64,000 nucleotides of DNA, from assembly GCA_026419785.1 (NCBI GenBank), contig JAODTK010005654.1, positions 89,676 through 153,675 on the forward strand, read 5' to 3'. Each line of letters begins with the position of its first letter. Within the stretch, counting starts at the first letter, position 1. Below the pieces are notes generated by a model. That model did not search any database and had not been told where the DNA came from. It saw nothing but the letters and a program-made list of their open reading frames with translations. The stretch comes from Sclerodactyla briareus (taxonomy: Eukaryota; Echinodermata; Holothuroidea; Dendrochirotida; Sclerodactylidae). Shown here in pieces: positions 1-10,859 of this stretch. The position numbers and the translations under genes are program-made.

Positions 1-639
1 GAACTCAACCTCCTAGGGAGGGAGTAATTCTGTTTTAAGTATAAGTTTGAAGTATGTACTTATATGAATATGATATAATTATTACTTATTAAGTTTTAAT
101 AATAAGTAATTGTAATTCATCTTACAATTTTTACATTCAATATATCATTATCAAGTTCTAGATTATCATTTTTTCAACTGCTGTTTCAATTCCTCTGATG
201 TAGTTTTTCCTCAAAAAATATCCAGGAAAAAATCGCATATTAACAAGATTATATTACATACTTGCACCATGTGATGCTCCACAATGTGATGCTTTACAAT
301 GATATAGGAAAAATCAATGCATGTACGTAGCTTTAATTTGATTGACTTAATAAATGTCCATATTTTGTTGGACATTCCAATGTTCACACTATACCATAAT
401 CCACCCTCATGTTCGTTTAAAACTAAAAGATCAATTGGGTCCACTTGAGTTTCCTTCTCTATTATTTCAATATGTCGGGTCTAATTTCTCCAGTTATAAC
501 AATGATTTTGTCCCAACACACATTATAGAAACAACTTCTGTCGTAACAACAATGACAGCTCGAGTTGCTTCTCATAATATTTTGTTCGAGTAAACAAGTT
601 AATTTTAACATGTGATCTTTCGCATGGAAATGTTCCTAT
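1..639. other. AT-rich flank, nothing recognised
   Basis: No protein family, RNA gene or clear repeat was seen. Short open frames on both strands look random in this AT-rich stretch. Confidence 0.4.
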
Positions 640-2067
640 CGTACTGATTACTATCCGATTATATCCATTATTGGTCCGTAATCTATATTGTAGTATAATT
701 GGGGATAAACTGCTTTGTTCTTAGGCATTTTCCCGCAATTCCACGCTACATCCTCAACATTACGAGGTAAAAGACCTCTTTGCAATGAACTTTGCTTGGC
801 ATACGAATGAGAAAAACGACATTCGGTGTAATTGAAATCCGGTTCGTCTTGTCAAAACTCATTTCTTGTCCGTTTCTTAATTTTTTTTGAAAATACATGA
901 ACTCGTTGAACTGCTTAATTTTGGCTGAAGTTCCTCTTGTAGTTGAGGTTTAAAAAACAAAAAAACAAAAAAAAACAAAAATATATCGAAGCCGATGCAT
1001 TCATTTGAAATATCATTCATGCTCATTTCTCGGATACGCAAAGGCTGAATGGACCTTTTTTAAACTATTGTATTAAAATGTTCGAGTTCGAGGGAGGGGT
1101 ACCAGGTTGTATCATCTTACATTTCGAATAATCACTATAGATTGCTGAGTTAACAGTATATACAAAGTAAAAAACTTTGCGTTAATTCTTTGAAACAATC
1201 TCCCCCGTTTCACGTTTGTTCAGATGTATGCATACCAACACATTATCTACCCAACTTATATAGGATGCAGGAACTCCCAAGAAAATCGAAACAGCCGATA
1301 GCTGCATCTGCTCTAACTTTCATTTTTTTACCCAAGTGCTTTCGTATTACAGGAATCACGGCAATGTGGGTGTTCAATTTTTTTCATGTCTTTGAACCGT
1401 ACATTCAAGTAGGGAACGCTGCCTTCTCCACACCTCTTAGTCTGAAAATTAACAGCTCAGTAATTTACAATGTATTCAGGACGAACAGCTTCGAAGTCGA
1501 TTTTCGTCGGCGGATTTATTTTAAAAACGTTATATGCATACATTTGTCGAAAACAGATCGACGAGCCATGCTTCTCCTAAAGCCGTAGAAGGATTTCCTT
1601 TAAACTACGCGCCGATCTCTGCTAGACTAAACGCGCCATCCATGATGGCGCCTCGCTCAGCCTCCTAACCCCCCCCCCCCCTCCCCACACACACACACAC
1701 CAAATGAGCCCGACTGCTATTTCGCTGACTCTGTCCGGCCATATGCAGCAGCACCTGTGGTTTCAAACAAATGCAAAATGACCGAAATGATCAAGTTGAG
1801 TGATGCCGCTGCCCATTTTCGAATTTTTGCGTACCTTTGTTGTACGTTCAGACAGATGATGTTCCTTAACAGAAAAACCTGAAATTTACTCTGGATTTGT
1901 TCCCTATTTTATGAGAGGAAGGTTCTCCTTCAATCCCTATCGTTTTGCATAGGACTGGCCTTACCAGCTTGATGTGTCGCTCTTAGATGGGCGTTATCGC
2001 TTTCCTGCTGGGGACATGTTTGTTAAATAAACGAACAAACTAACATACAAATCGCTATATTGGGTGA

Positions 2068-2660
2068 AGGGGGCTGAGGCGACGGGGGTAGATCTACCAC
2101 CTGGCGGGATGTGTTTTTTTTTTTTGTTTTGTTTTTTCATGGGTGCGACCACTTGTTGACAGTTGGGTGCACAGTGCGCATATATATATCACTATAAGGG
2201 CCCACGGTGCGGCAACAAGAATGCGGCCATTGAACGTCCACAAATTGCATCATTCAAAATTTAAAAAAAAAAGTCAAAAAATTGCCTGAATTTTCTATGG
2301 AATGCCCAAAAGTGTAACTTCGTTTTTTGCAGGGAAGGAGGTTGAGGCGACGAGGGTAAGTCTACACCTGGCGGGACCTGTGAATTAGTTGGCATATATG
2401 GTCTATATTAAATTTAAAATAGAGTAGTCAGCAATCAATCCATGAGTGCGACCACTAGTTGAAAGTTGGGTGGGCGTGCCGTGCACATACTAATGGGGCA
2501 TGCACACTGTGCGGGTGGGAACACCCTAAAATAGCTATCGAAGTTCGGCCAGGGAACGCCACAAATTCGTGCAAAGACATGATTCAAGATAAGTTTATAT
2601 CCAAAGATTGCCTGACTTTCCGATGGAATGTCCAAAAGCGTAAAATTTTCTCGCGCAGTT
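2068..2660 (+). repeat. Degenerate tandem repeat, about 270-330 bp unit, 2 copies
   Basis: The block starting GAGGCGACGGGGGTAG near 2072 is repeated with changes near 2343. Matching internal anchors are GTGCGACCAC (2142 and 2445) and GGAATGCCCAAAAG (2298 and 2625, with one difference). The two copies are interrupted by different poly-A/T tracts. It lies in the part of copy A that is absent or shorter in copy B. Confidence 0.6.
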
Positions 2661-4940
2661 GCAGTATTACTTCTGTGTTGAACTCATTTGGTCACCTGTC
2701 TGGCCCCAATTGGAAGTGGCATTCCTAAAATTGATTACCAATTTTTATTTTGAGGAAGGTTCTCCAAAAATTTATCGCCTTAAGGATCATTTTCAACATC
2801 TTGCGTTGGGTGCTGTGAGTGTCCTTATAATACATGCAAGTGCTTTAGGTCATGGAAGCAGAAATGGAAACGGCAATGGCAACAACCACTACCTTCGCGC
2901 GAAGCAGGATCCAATCTGACCAACGTCATTGCACTGACCCCTCTCTGACCTATCACTCTGGTAGGCCTGAGTTTTCTACTTGAAGATTATGACCTCCATT
3001 TTGATCGTCTTTGCAGATCACAGGTGCATGGGAGGGATCGTGCTTACTGTCCCAAAAGGCACGGGAACTGCCGTTTCCTGCAATCTAGGCTGTCTGTCAA
3101 ACGAAAACAATTATTTTACGCTTAGATAACACACATTTTGTCCCCCCCCCCCCCTAATTGCCAACACAAATCGTCGCACTTGTGCGACGCGCAAATTGGC
3201 TGCTGAAACTTCCAAGAATGTTGGAACGACGATAGCTGCATGCAGCTCTAACTTTTGTTTTTCACCCAATTGGTTTCTAGGACTCCGTAAATGTTCCTGT
3301 CTCCTGATTTAGAATGGGAAGGGGTTGCTCAGCTGTATTTGTAATTGACAGGAACCACGGCAAGTGCAGAGTTTAACAAGAAATCAACTTGATGACTTTG
3401 ATTCAATATTTACTAATCCGAAAACTAAAACTGTTGCAACCTTAGTGGTCAGAAGTGGTCAGAAGTGATCAAACTCAATAAATGGATGTTTCACTCATAT
3501 GATAACATCCAGATCTGTGCAGAAACCCTACCTACAAGTAAAATGGTTTCCGATCAAATCAATGCACATTCCAGCATTGCGCACACGTGTCGGAATAATA
3601 GTCAACAATTTCATTCCACTCAACACCTACAGGACCAAAATGCTCGAGTTTGCGATGGCCCATGGGACACCAACAAACTGGTTTACCTCATGACTGTGAA
3701 ACATGGACTATCAGCTAAAAAACAGGGAAAACTCAGCTTCTGACATTTTGAATAATAGAATAGAGGCAACATTCCACCCCATCCCCCATGAAAAACTTCG
3801 CTACAAGTGCACTTCCAAGCTTTCTTATACAGTTTATTTCTCCACGCTGAAGATGTGGAACACGCGCCCCTATTGTAATGTATAGTGGTTGTGGCAATTC
3901 ACCTAAGTGCTTTTGAATCATTTTTTTTTACGAAACCTGGGGCAACAATTGACTTAACCAGTGTGCTCGACAGGATTTCTTGCGTTGATAGAGGAAGACA
4001 CGTCGTCATGTCATGCCTGGTAGCGAAAATGTGAGACCAGCCCACTAGGCAAACGAATAACTAGGGATAGGGCCGCCTATAATTACAACATATGTCACTT
4101 CCGTAAGGGGCGTGACCAGTTTACCCAGAGCCAATCAGCACCCTCTCAGGGTTGGTCACCATGCAACAAATACGTCCCTGATGTTCAATGTTCCATGTGT
4201 TTTTCAATATGCTAGTTTCCGGATTTAGAATCACGAGTCAACAAGCATGTTGTGAACTGCTTATTTGTGACTGCAGAATAGCTTTTTTGCAGTGTCATAT
4301 TGGTCATGCCCCTAGGCCTCATGCCTACTTTATGAACCGGGACCATTTCTGCGTTTTTTAAGCACCCATTCTTCTGTGCTTTAATTTTAAATTCCCTCCT
4401 CACCCCCATTTCGAAACCTTCCGTATTCTCATGCTTGACATCTCTGTCAAGGGGAACTGCCAATATCGACTAATGTCGGTGTGCATGTCCATTCGAACTT
4501 CAGTGACTTGAAGTGACATAACGATAGTTCAAACTCTCCAAGTTTTCCATTCAAATACGACGGGAAACTCAATAAATTATGCAAAGTGACACATCCGGTG
4601 ACTTTAAAATACTTCTTGTGTTTTACGATGAACACACAATCCACATCACAAGGCCAACAAAGTTCCGTTTTCGAATCCGTCAGTTAGAAGTATCGTAAGA
4701 AAAGAATCCACAAATATGACTCCCTCTGTGACCTTGAAGTTTTCGGACCCAACTCTTTTCTTACCAACCAAATTTAGTGTTAATCGAAATAACTTGTATT
4801 TGACGCTGGTACTGATAGTCCAAATTCAAAACAGTGAAATATCCCAATTGGGTAAGGCTGGGAAGTCCAAACCTAATTGGGGGGGCCACCAAGTTATTTT
4901 CTACCTTTGTTTGTAATATTAGTTTCGCACTTAAAAATCT

Positions 4941-5890
4941 AAAGGACACTATACAGACATGTTCGTGATTGGTTCCAACTGAATAAATCCTCTAACAGAG
5001 ATATTATCTTCCGTCCCTCAGAGAAAAGGGCGGGGTCTCACCATGTGGGTGTCAAACGTTGTCTCCTTACTAGAGATGTTAAACTCAGATGATCAGCAAA
5101 ACGCGCTTGTGCAAGATCCTCCTTCCGCCCCCATTGGTAAAGAGGAAGGTGTTCCCATGATGGGGAAGGGACGATGGTTGTCTCATTTGTGGGTATGAGG
5201 GATGCCGGTGGTTGGGTAATTAAAAGGGGTAAGGTAAAATGGCCAGGTCGATGTTGGGGTTGAGTCAATCTCTTTTTTTGCGTGAACACCTCCAATTGGA
5301 ATGTCATAACGACACTTATGCACTTATGACGAATGAGGATGATACTCGAATGGTCTTTATGCATAAATCTGCGTTCACAGGCGAACTAGCAAACCACTGA
5401 CCAAACTAGCACGTCTTCTGAATATTTATCCAACGTGGCCCTGACTGATGATTTAATCCGATCCATCCCTAAATCCCGCATGCAACTGTTTGAGTGCAAT
5501 TCACTTCTCCGTAATATTCCCCGATACCTACCCAAAGTCGTGTGACTTTTGTAATAACCCCTGTGACACAGTGCCTCATATCCTAAATGGGTGCATGTTG
5601 TCCCACAATATCTATGTTGCCAAACATGATAAGATAGTGACCCTTTTGAGGGATGAAATTTTGAAGGCATATCCCGGTGGTCGAAATTTTTCGAGTAGGA
5701 TTACTACTAGGATGTGTTTGGTGATCAGCTTCGTGTTGACTTCATTGCTCCAACAAGCCAGACCTTCTGGTTGTGATCGGAATTCCAGCAAGGTATGTGT
5801 GTCGAATTTTCATGTCCTTACGACGCCTTCATAAATCAACCTATGAATCAAAGTTTTTAGAAATATCAATTGCTCAACAATTTAACTACG
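4941..5890 (+). pseudogene. LINE C-terminal remnant with CCHC knuckle and restriction-like endonuclease (copy A)
   Basis: This is the 3' coding part of a non-LTR retrotransposon of the restriction-like-endonuclease group (R2, R4, NeSL, CRE, Hero relatives). Visible in order are a segment with VRDWF-type residues (about 4955), a zinc knuckle CDFC-x8-H-x4-C (Cys codons 5541 and 5550, His 5577, Cys 5592) and VEFSCPYD at 5801-5824, the catalytic-Glu strand of the PD...E...K endonuclease. In the living family this domain nicks target DNA and the RT primes on the nick. At least three frame changes separate the pieces, so it is not translatable as it stands. Copy B at 12961-13520 shows the endonuclease signature more clearly. 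Clade assignment within the group is inferred. Confidence 0.75.
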
Positions 5891-5940
5891 CTGGATACAC
5901 CATGTCATCAGTAGTATGAGATGTGTGCATAATCGGGCTA

Positions 5941-7142
5941 TTCTGTTCTCTTATGATAATTTTTCATAAATAGATTTCTAAATTCATGTTCCACCTTGGA
6001 ATACACACCAATTCAAGTTCGCAGGTCTCTTCCTTGGTTTCTACAGACAGGAGGTCCCGTATGTATAGGCCTTAGCCGAAGCATTAGCAAAAAGGTTGCA
6101 TCACGACAAGGTTACTCATTAGAGCTCGCCTTGATATCCCTAAGTTGGTACAGTTTCTATATTGCCTATCAGTGAAAGTGTTGTGCAAAACAACATTAAC
6201 AGGCAGCTAGCCGTTCATATGTCACAAAGAGACTCTGGTAGACCTGCGAATCCAGATCGAAATACAGAGGGATGGCGGAGTGGTGCAATCGAGCCCGGTC
6301 TCGCTCTCGAATTGCCCGGCCCCCCTGTCCTGAATTGGAGGCGGAGATAGGATTTACCTAGAGTGGGACCAAACCATCGGGACTGGTTTCGGTCTCGGCT
6401 TGACCAGTCTCGACTACAACGCTGCCTTCTCTACCGACCGCAAAGCATCATAGTATTGTATCACTCCACGCATAGTTGTTTGTTGAAAACAACACATCGG
6501 GGGCTTTCTTTCCTTTGCCAAGTTTTCGACCAGATGACTACTTCCCATCCAGCTATCGCTTCGGGGGGGGGGGAAACTCAGCTCAGATTGATTCAGGGCT
6601 GGTCACGCATTGGGGTCAAATGTCATCTAGGAAAAGGTAGCTTTGATTCTTCAATATTACGTTTGAGAAGTGTGCCACCGATCTAGTTGTGGGGAGCAGT
6701 ATTGTTCCCATGCTCGCATGCCCATGTAGAGCGTCTCGAACACCGGTATTGACTCCCTATAAGTCGGTCATCACCTGGCTGAGCGGCATAACATAACGCG
6801 GATGGTTGAGGGGTGGGGAAAACGTTCAAGAGTAATTGGCATTATTCTTCAGAAAACCAGTAAACACAAAGAAATGGGGAGGATAGAATCTTGCGCAGCC
6901 ATGATTTTTCCGTGAAGTTGTTACAGAGGTAAACATATCTTGGAGGTCATGCTACTATCTAAGCGGAGCGCCATCTTCAATCGGAAGATAACTTCCCAGA
7001 CGTATAACGTCCCAGACCTTGTAAGTATCTATAACATCCTTCATTTCGAGGAGCTGTTCAACTCTTTGAACACTTGATAATGAATTCAAATCTGTTTACT
7101 GGCTATTGTATTGTATTTGAGTCAGTCAGAACATTCAAATCC
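5941..7142. other. Unassigned sequence with an isolated tRNA A-box-like motif
   Basis: No protein family was recognised. TGGCGGAGTGG at 6272-6282 matches a tRNA/SINE pol III A-box, but no B-box at the right distance and no cloverleaf were found, so it is not called as a tRNA or SINE. A string TCTAAGCGGAGCGCCAT near 6957 recurs inside the hAT-like insertions near 31130 and 32196. This suggests a short fragment of the same transposon family here. Confidence 0.4.
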
Positions 7143-7990
7143 GTGAACGCTTGTAAAAAGGTGCTTGCTAAGAACACGTGAGAGAATAATGACTCATCTG
7201 CCAGTTTGGGTAATGAAAATTAATCAATTTCAGCGGGGAAAGGTTCGCACACAGCCACCGTTTTTGTGCTATTCGTTCTAATGGGTTAACTATGCAATTG
7301 GATTCCTTATTCTCTTCATAGGATCATACATACGCGTTTGCGGATAACGCTTGAACATGTGTCCAACATTCGAGTATTGGGTCATGAAAATTGTCCGGGG
7401 GCTGATGCGCGGTCTCCACTACTCGGTTTGGAACTCATTGTTCCTCTCTTGAGAGGGGAGGGTGGTGCTTGGTACTGCAGTGACTACAGAGGGGGATACA
7501 GTCTTTTTGCTTACGAATCCTTGCCAGTTTTTACGTAAACAACATTCCGAAGTCTTTTCAACATACTCAGAACGGTCTTTCTTTTCTGGCTAGAAAATGC
7601 CTTCCATATCCGTTTTGTTACACTACCATTGTCACAAAGTACTGCAGTTATTTACGGTTGAGCGATGATCGTTCAATTCTGCATGTGAAATATTATTGTC
7701 TCATAGCTCAAACAATATCCTATTATTCATCCAGTGGTATGATGCAAGTGGGGAAAAATCTCTGGATTTTCCACGCAGTTTGAAAAGGAGTGTATATGTA
7801 GTCGGCATGGGGCCGTTCGCTTGCTAATAACACGTGAGAGAGTAATGACTCATCTGCAGGTTGGGTCATAGAAATTGAACAATTTCGGGAGCTGAAAGGT
7901 TCGAACACAACTTGTGCTATTTGTTCTAATGAGCACTGCGATGGTACTGCAGTGACCACAGAGAGAGGTAACACTTTGCTTGATGCATGA
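7143..7990 (+). repeat. Imperfect direct repeat, units near 7143 and 7815
   Basis: The block beginning GCTTGCTAAGAACACGTGAG near 7149 recurs at about 7819. Shared downstream stretches include ATGACTCATCTGC, TTCTAATGRG and GGTACTGCAGTGA (7470 and 7942). The second copy has lost about 200 bp relative to the first. No coding capacity was recognised. Confidence 0.65.
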
Positions 7991-8286
7991 CAAAGGCTTC
8001 ACTTGGATCATCTTGAACAGTCGGTATGTACTCCAAAGAAGCCCTCTGTGAATCGCATCTTGGTTCTCCGTGTCCTTGAATTGATTTGAATTTGATTCAA
8101 ATTCTACGGGTTTAGGGAGCCAAGTAAGGCTCATCGAAGAACCCTGGCTGTATTGATCTTGGATGAGTACCGGCGATATCTCGCCTCCTCTTCTTAGTTT
8201 AGTTTAGTGAAAAAGGGTCAGGAAGGACAAAATCCTCATGAGAGACCCCGAATCCACAACAACTCAAAAGAGAAGAACACCCCGGA

Positions 8287-8830
8287 TGTTCAAAGAACTC
8301 GCCCACAATTCTTGAAAAATAAATCAAGACTGTTCTTGAATGCATTTACACTCTTAGACAGAACAACATCTTCAGGAAGGCTATTCCACTCATAAATAAC
8401 TCTCTGGGAGAAGAAATATTTCCGAATGTCCAATCTACATCGTATTGGTGGTAACTTTGGAAAACTCAAAGAAATAGTGGAAGGAGAGGCCCTCGAAACC
8501 ATGAACAATTTGAAAACCTGAATCAAATCACCACGAATTCGTCTCAGTTCCATCGAAGTTAGACCGAGACGCCTTAATCTCTCTTCGTAAGGTAAATCTC
8601 TGAGAGATTGAATTAATCTAGTGCTTGTATTTCGAGAAATATGGGTTCCATACTTGGACAGAATACTCCAGGTGAGGTCTCACCAGCTGCTTAAACAACC
8701 TGACAACAATACCTTTATCAAGGAAATTGAAGTGACGTCTAATCAAGCCAAGAATCCAGTTACCTTTCCTCGCAGCTTCTTGACTAATGCTCAGATGATA
8801 TCGAGGCAGGTGTGTAACCAATCCTTAACC
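8287..8830 (-). pseudogene. CR1/L2-like LINE, C-terminal reverse transcriptase remnant
   Basis: On the minus strand, 8821-8618 reads a segment with ARKGNWILGLIRRHF and VRPHLEYSVQVWNP. After one frame change it continues through LPYEERLRRLGLTSMELRR to RLDIRKYFFSQRVIYEWNSL (8440-8380). These are hallmarks of the end of the RT/thumb region of CR1/L2/Jockey-group LINEs. Only this 3' part is present; the catalytic RT motifs and endonuclease are missing, as expected for a 5'-truncated insertion. The orientation is opposite to the RLE LINE at 4.9 kb and to the LINE scrap at 9.0 kb. Confidence 0.85.
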
Positions 8831-9000
8831 TGCACCCGAGACCACTATTTTACTGTACGTCCCCATCCGAAAGGACGATCAGTGAACTCCAGAACCCGGT
8901 CACATTCTCGGAAACTGGAGAAGCTGAAGTTCAAGTTCAACGTGAAGCTCACAGCCCGACCGACGAGACCTATTGCAGAACGAAATCAGTAGGGGTTTTC
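8831..9000. other. Short spacer between two LINE remnants
   Basis: No recognised content. It separates oppositely oriented LINE fragments. Confidence 0.3.
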
Positions 9001-9240
9001 GTGACCAATGTCGACTTCCGCGAGGCTTTCGACACCGTGTGTAGAAAATCTTGAGCAGTGTGGTGTGCCAACCCCTTTTTGTGCATCTGATATCCTCTCT
9101 CTATTCCGGAACTGAGAGTATTGTAAAGGGTGCTGGTGGTATCCCTGACACCACCCCTGTTGTCTAGAGTGTGAGGCAGAGATGCATACTAGCTCAATAT
9201 GTATTAATACAATTAATTATAATTTACAATTCATTTTGTG
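9001..9240 (+). pseudogene. LINE reverse transcriptase scrap (motif A region)
   Basis: The plus strand reads VTNVDFREAFDTV at 9001-9039, closely matching RT motif A (xDFxKAFD) of LINE polymerases. LEQCGVPTPF follows after a frame change, and VRQRCILAQ near 9171 resembles the VRQGC motif B region. The spacing fits an RT core with small indels. No YADD motif was found beyond it, so the element looks truncated at the 3' side. It is a different family from the minus-strand LINE next door. Confidence 0.6.
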
Positions 9241-10859
9241 CCTGAGATTGTTCTGTTTTTCACAGTTGAGCATAAGGGTGGGGGGTACGTCAGAGTCAGG
9301 TTGCGAAGGACAAAATGGACATAGGTGCAAACGGAACCTATATGAATTGAGATTAGTTTCCTTGACATTCTATAGTGGAATACAGCAAACGGTTTGCATT
9401 CGAAACCCTGCAGTTTTAATTCTAAACTGTTTCGAGGTTAGTGTACCAGGGTGGGTTCTTCGCTTTTAGGAAAAATGAAAGTCAGGGGCACACGCTGTCC
9501 TAGATGCGGGGGACCATAATGATCCCGAGCCCACCTGCTGTGAATGTCAGACATCGGAGCCAGCGCTGTCTGAACAGCTGTTACCTTCCCTGCCCCAGTC
9601 TCCTGGGCTGAGCGCACAGCGAGAAGGCAAACAGGTGCCTCCGTTTATGATCAGTCCAATCGAAGCTGTTGATAGTTGGAAAATCTGAGTCACCATGCAG
9701 TCGGAATTTCTGGAATCCCAGGTACTTTGCTAGTTTTACACACCGAGACCTAGACATTGAATATTCCAAATCCAATCAAACGTAATTTATTTATTAAAAA
9801 AATAATCAAACCACAATTTCCACTCTGCTACTCATTCACTTCGTGGCAGTAAAAGTTTTAGTCAGAAGTTTGAAACATTATTCCTAGATTCTTGGCAGAA
9901 TATAATTTACCGTACTATCTTCAACTCACATCCCATATCAAATCAATCAGAATGTGGACTGATTTCTGGTAGTCTTCAATCTCGAAGACAGTACTGATAT
10001 AAAATGTATAATGATCTAGCTAGTATGTTTTAATCAGGTTGGGCTTGTATTAGCCTACATCTTCACGAAGTTGTGGTGTTGTAGTTAAATTTTATCCATT
10101 AACGTTCCTCCTCCTCACCAGTCATGCCACAGCCAAGCTCATATTCCAACATACCACATTCACGTTTACTCACGTATACTCTCATGATCACATTTGTGAA
10201 GATTACCGACGTTTAACCAAAATCTAATCTACCCACCAGCCCATAGATGCAGAACTTATAGTAGCAATGCTCCCACTTGTGCTAATGTGGCACGAAGCAT
10301 AGTTAGCTAGCTCATGATTTGTTTTCCTTTTCTCTTCTTTTTGTACTTAAGTCTAGCCTAAGCGAGGACTCCGGCAAATGAGCTACACTGACCATGGGAG
10401 GGTTTTATTTTTCATTTTGCGTGATAGATGACGTTACCGTTTTGTAATCGCCATGACAAAAATTGAACAGCTTGTAAATATATATAGATATATGTATAGC
10501 TGCCCATGTTGAAAGTACCTAAAAGTACCAAAAAAGTATAAAATTACCATCAGCCGTAAACAATAAATTTTTCATGGTATACAAAGGAGGCCACATGCAA
10601 TGCATGCATGCATGTGGCGGCCAAGGCACGAGAGTTTGACTGACTCCCAAATGAGTGACCATCAATTGATAATGTTTATGGTTCCAAAGTTACACTTGTA
10701 GAAAATGGGCAGATTATCTATGTTTCTAGTCAACTCTTCCACGTGAGTGGTGACTGAAGGAGAATCACTAAACTTTTTTTTTTTGGGTTTTATCAAATTG
10801 CCCATATACGAGTGTAAGTTTCCATTCAAAAACCTCCATTTTCATTCCTTTCCAGTCCG
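9241..10859. other. AT-rich sequence, no gene recognised
   Basis: No gene family was seen. A GCATGC-rich palindrome sits near 10592-10618 (CCACATGCAATGCATGCATG followed by CATGTGG). The rest lacks notable structure. Confidence 0.4.

Larger units (their letters stand above)
640..5940 (+). repeat. Long dispersed repeat, copy A
   Basis: Blocks of this interval recur in the same order and orientation at 10860-13560. Examples are 1180-1560 with 11270-11700, 3180-3390 with 12310-12520, 4540-4940 with 12600-12970, and 4940-5270 with 12960-13300. The offset shrinks from about 10.1 kb to 7.6 kb along the block, so the copies differ by large indels. Copy A is longer, with extra sequence at about 1.66-3.15 kb. 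Its last part encodes the C-terminus of a restriction-like-endonuclease LINE, so the simplest reading is two old copies of one LINE family or one segmental duplication containing it. No reverse transcriptase core could be read in 1-4.9 kb. Confidence 0.75.

Noticed and set aside
6260..6360. tRNA or SINE head
   Set aside because: TGGCGGAGTGG fits an A-box, but no B-box GGTTCGANTCC follows at the right distance.
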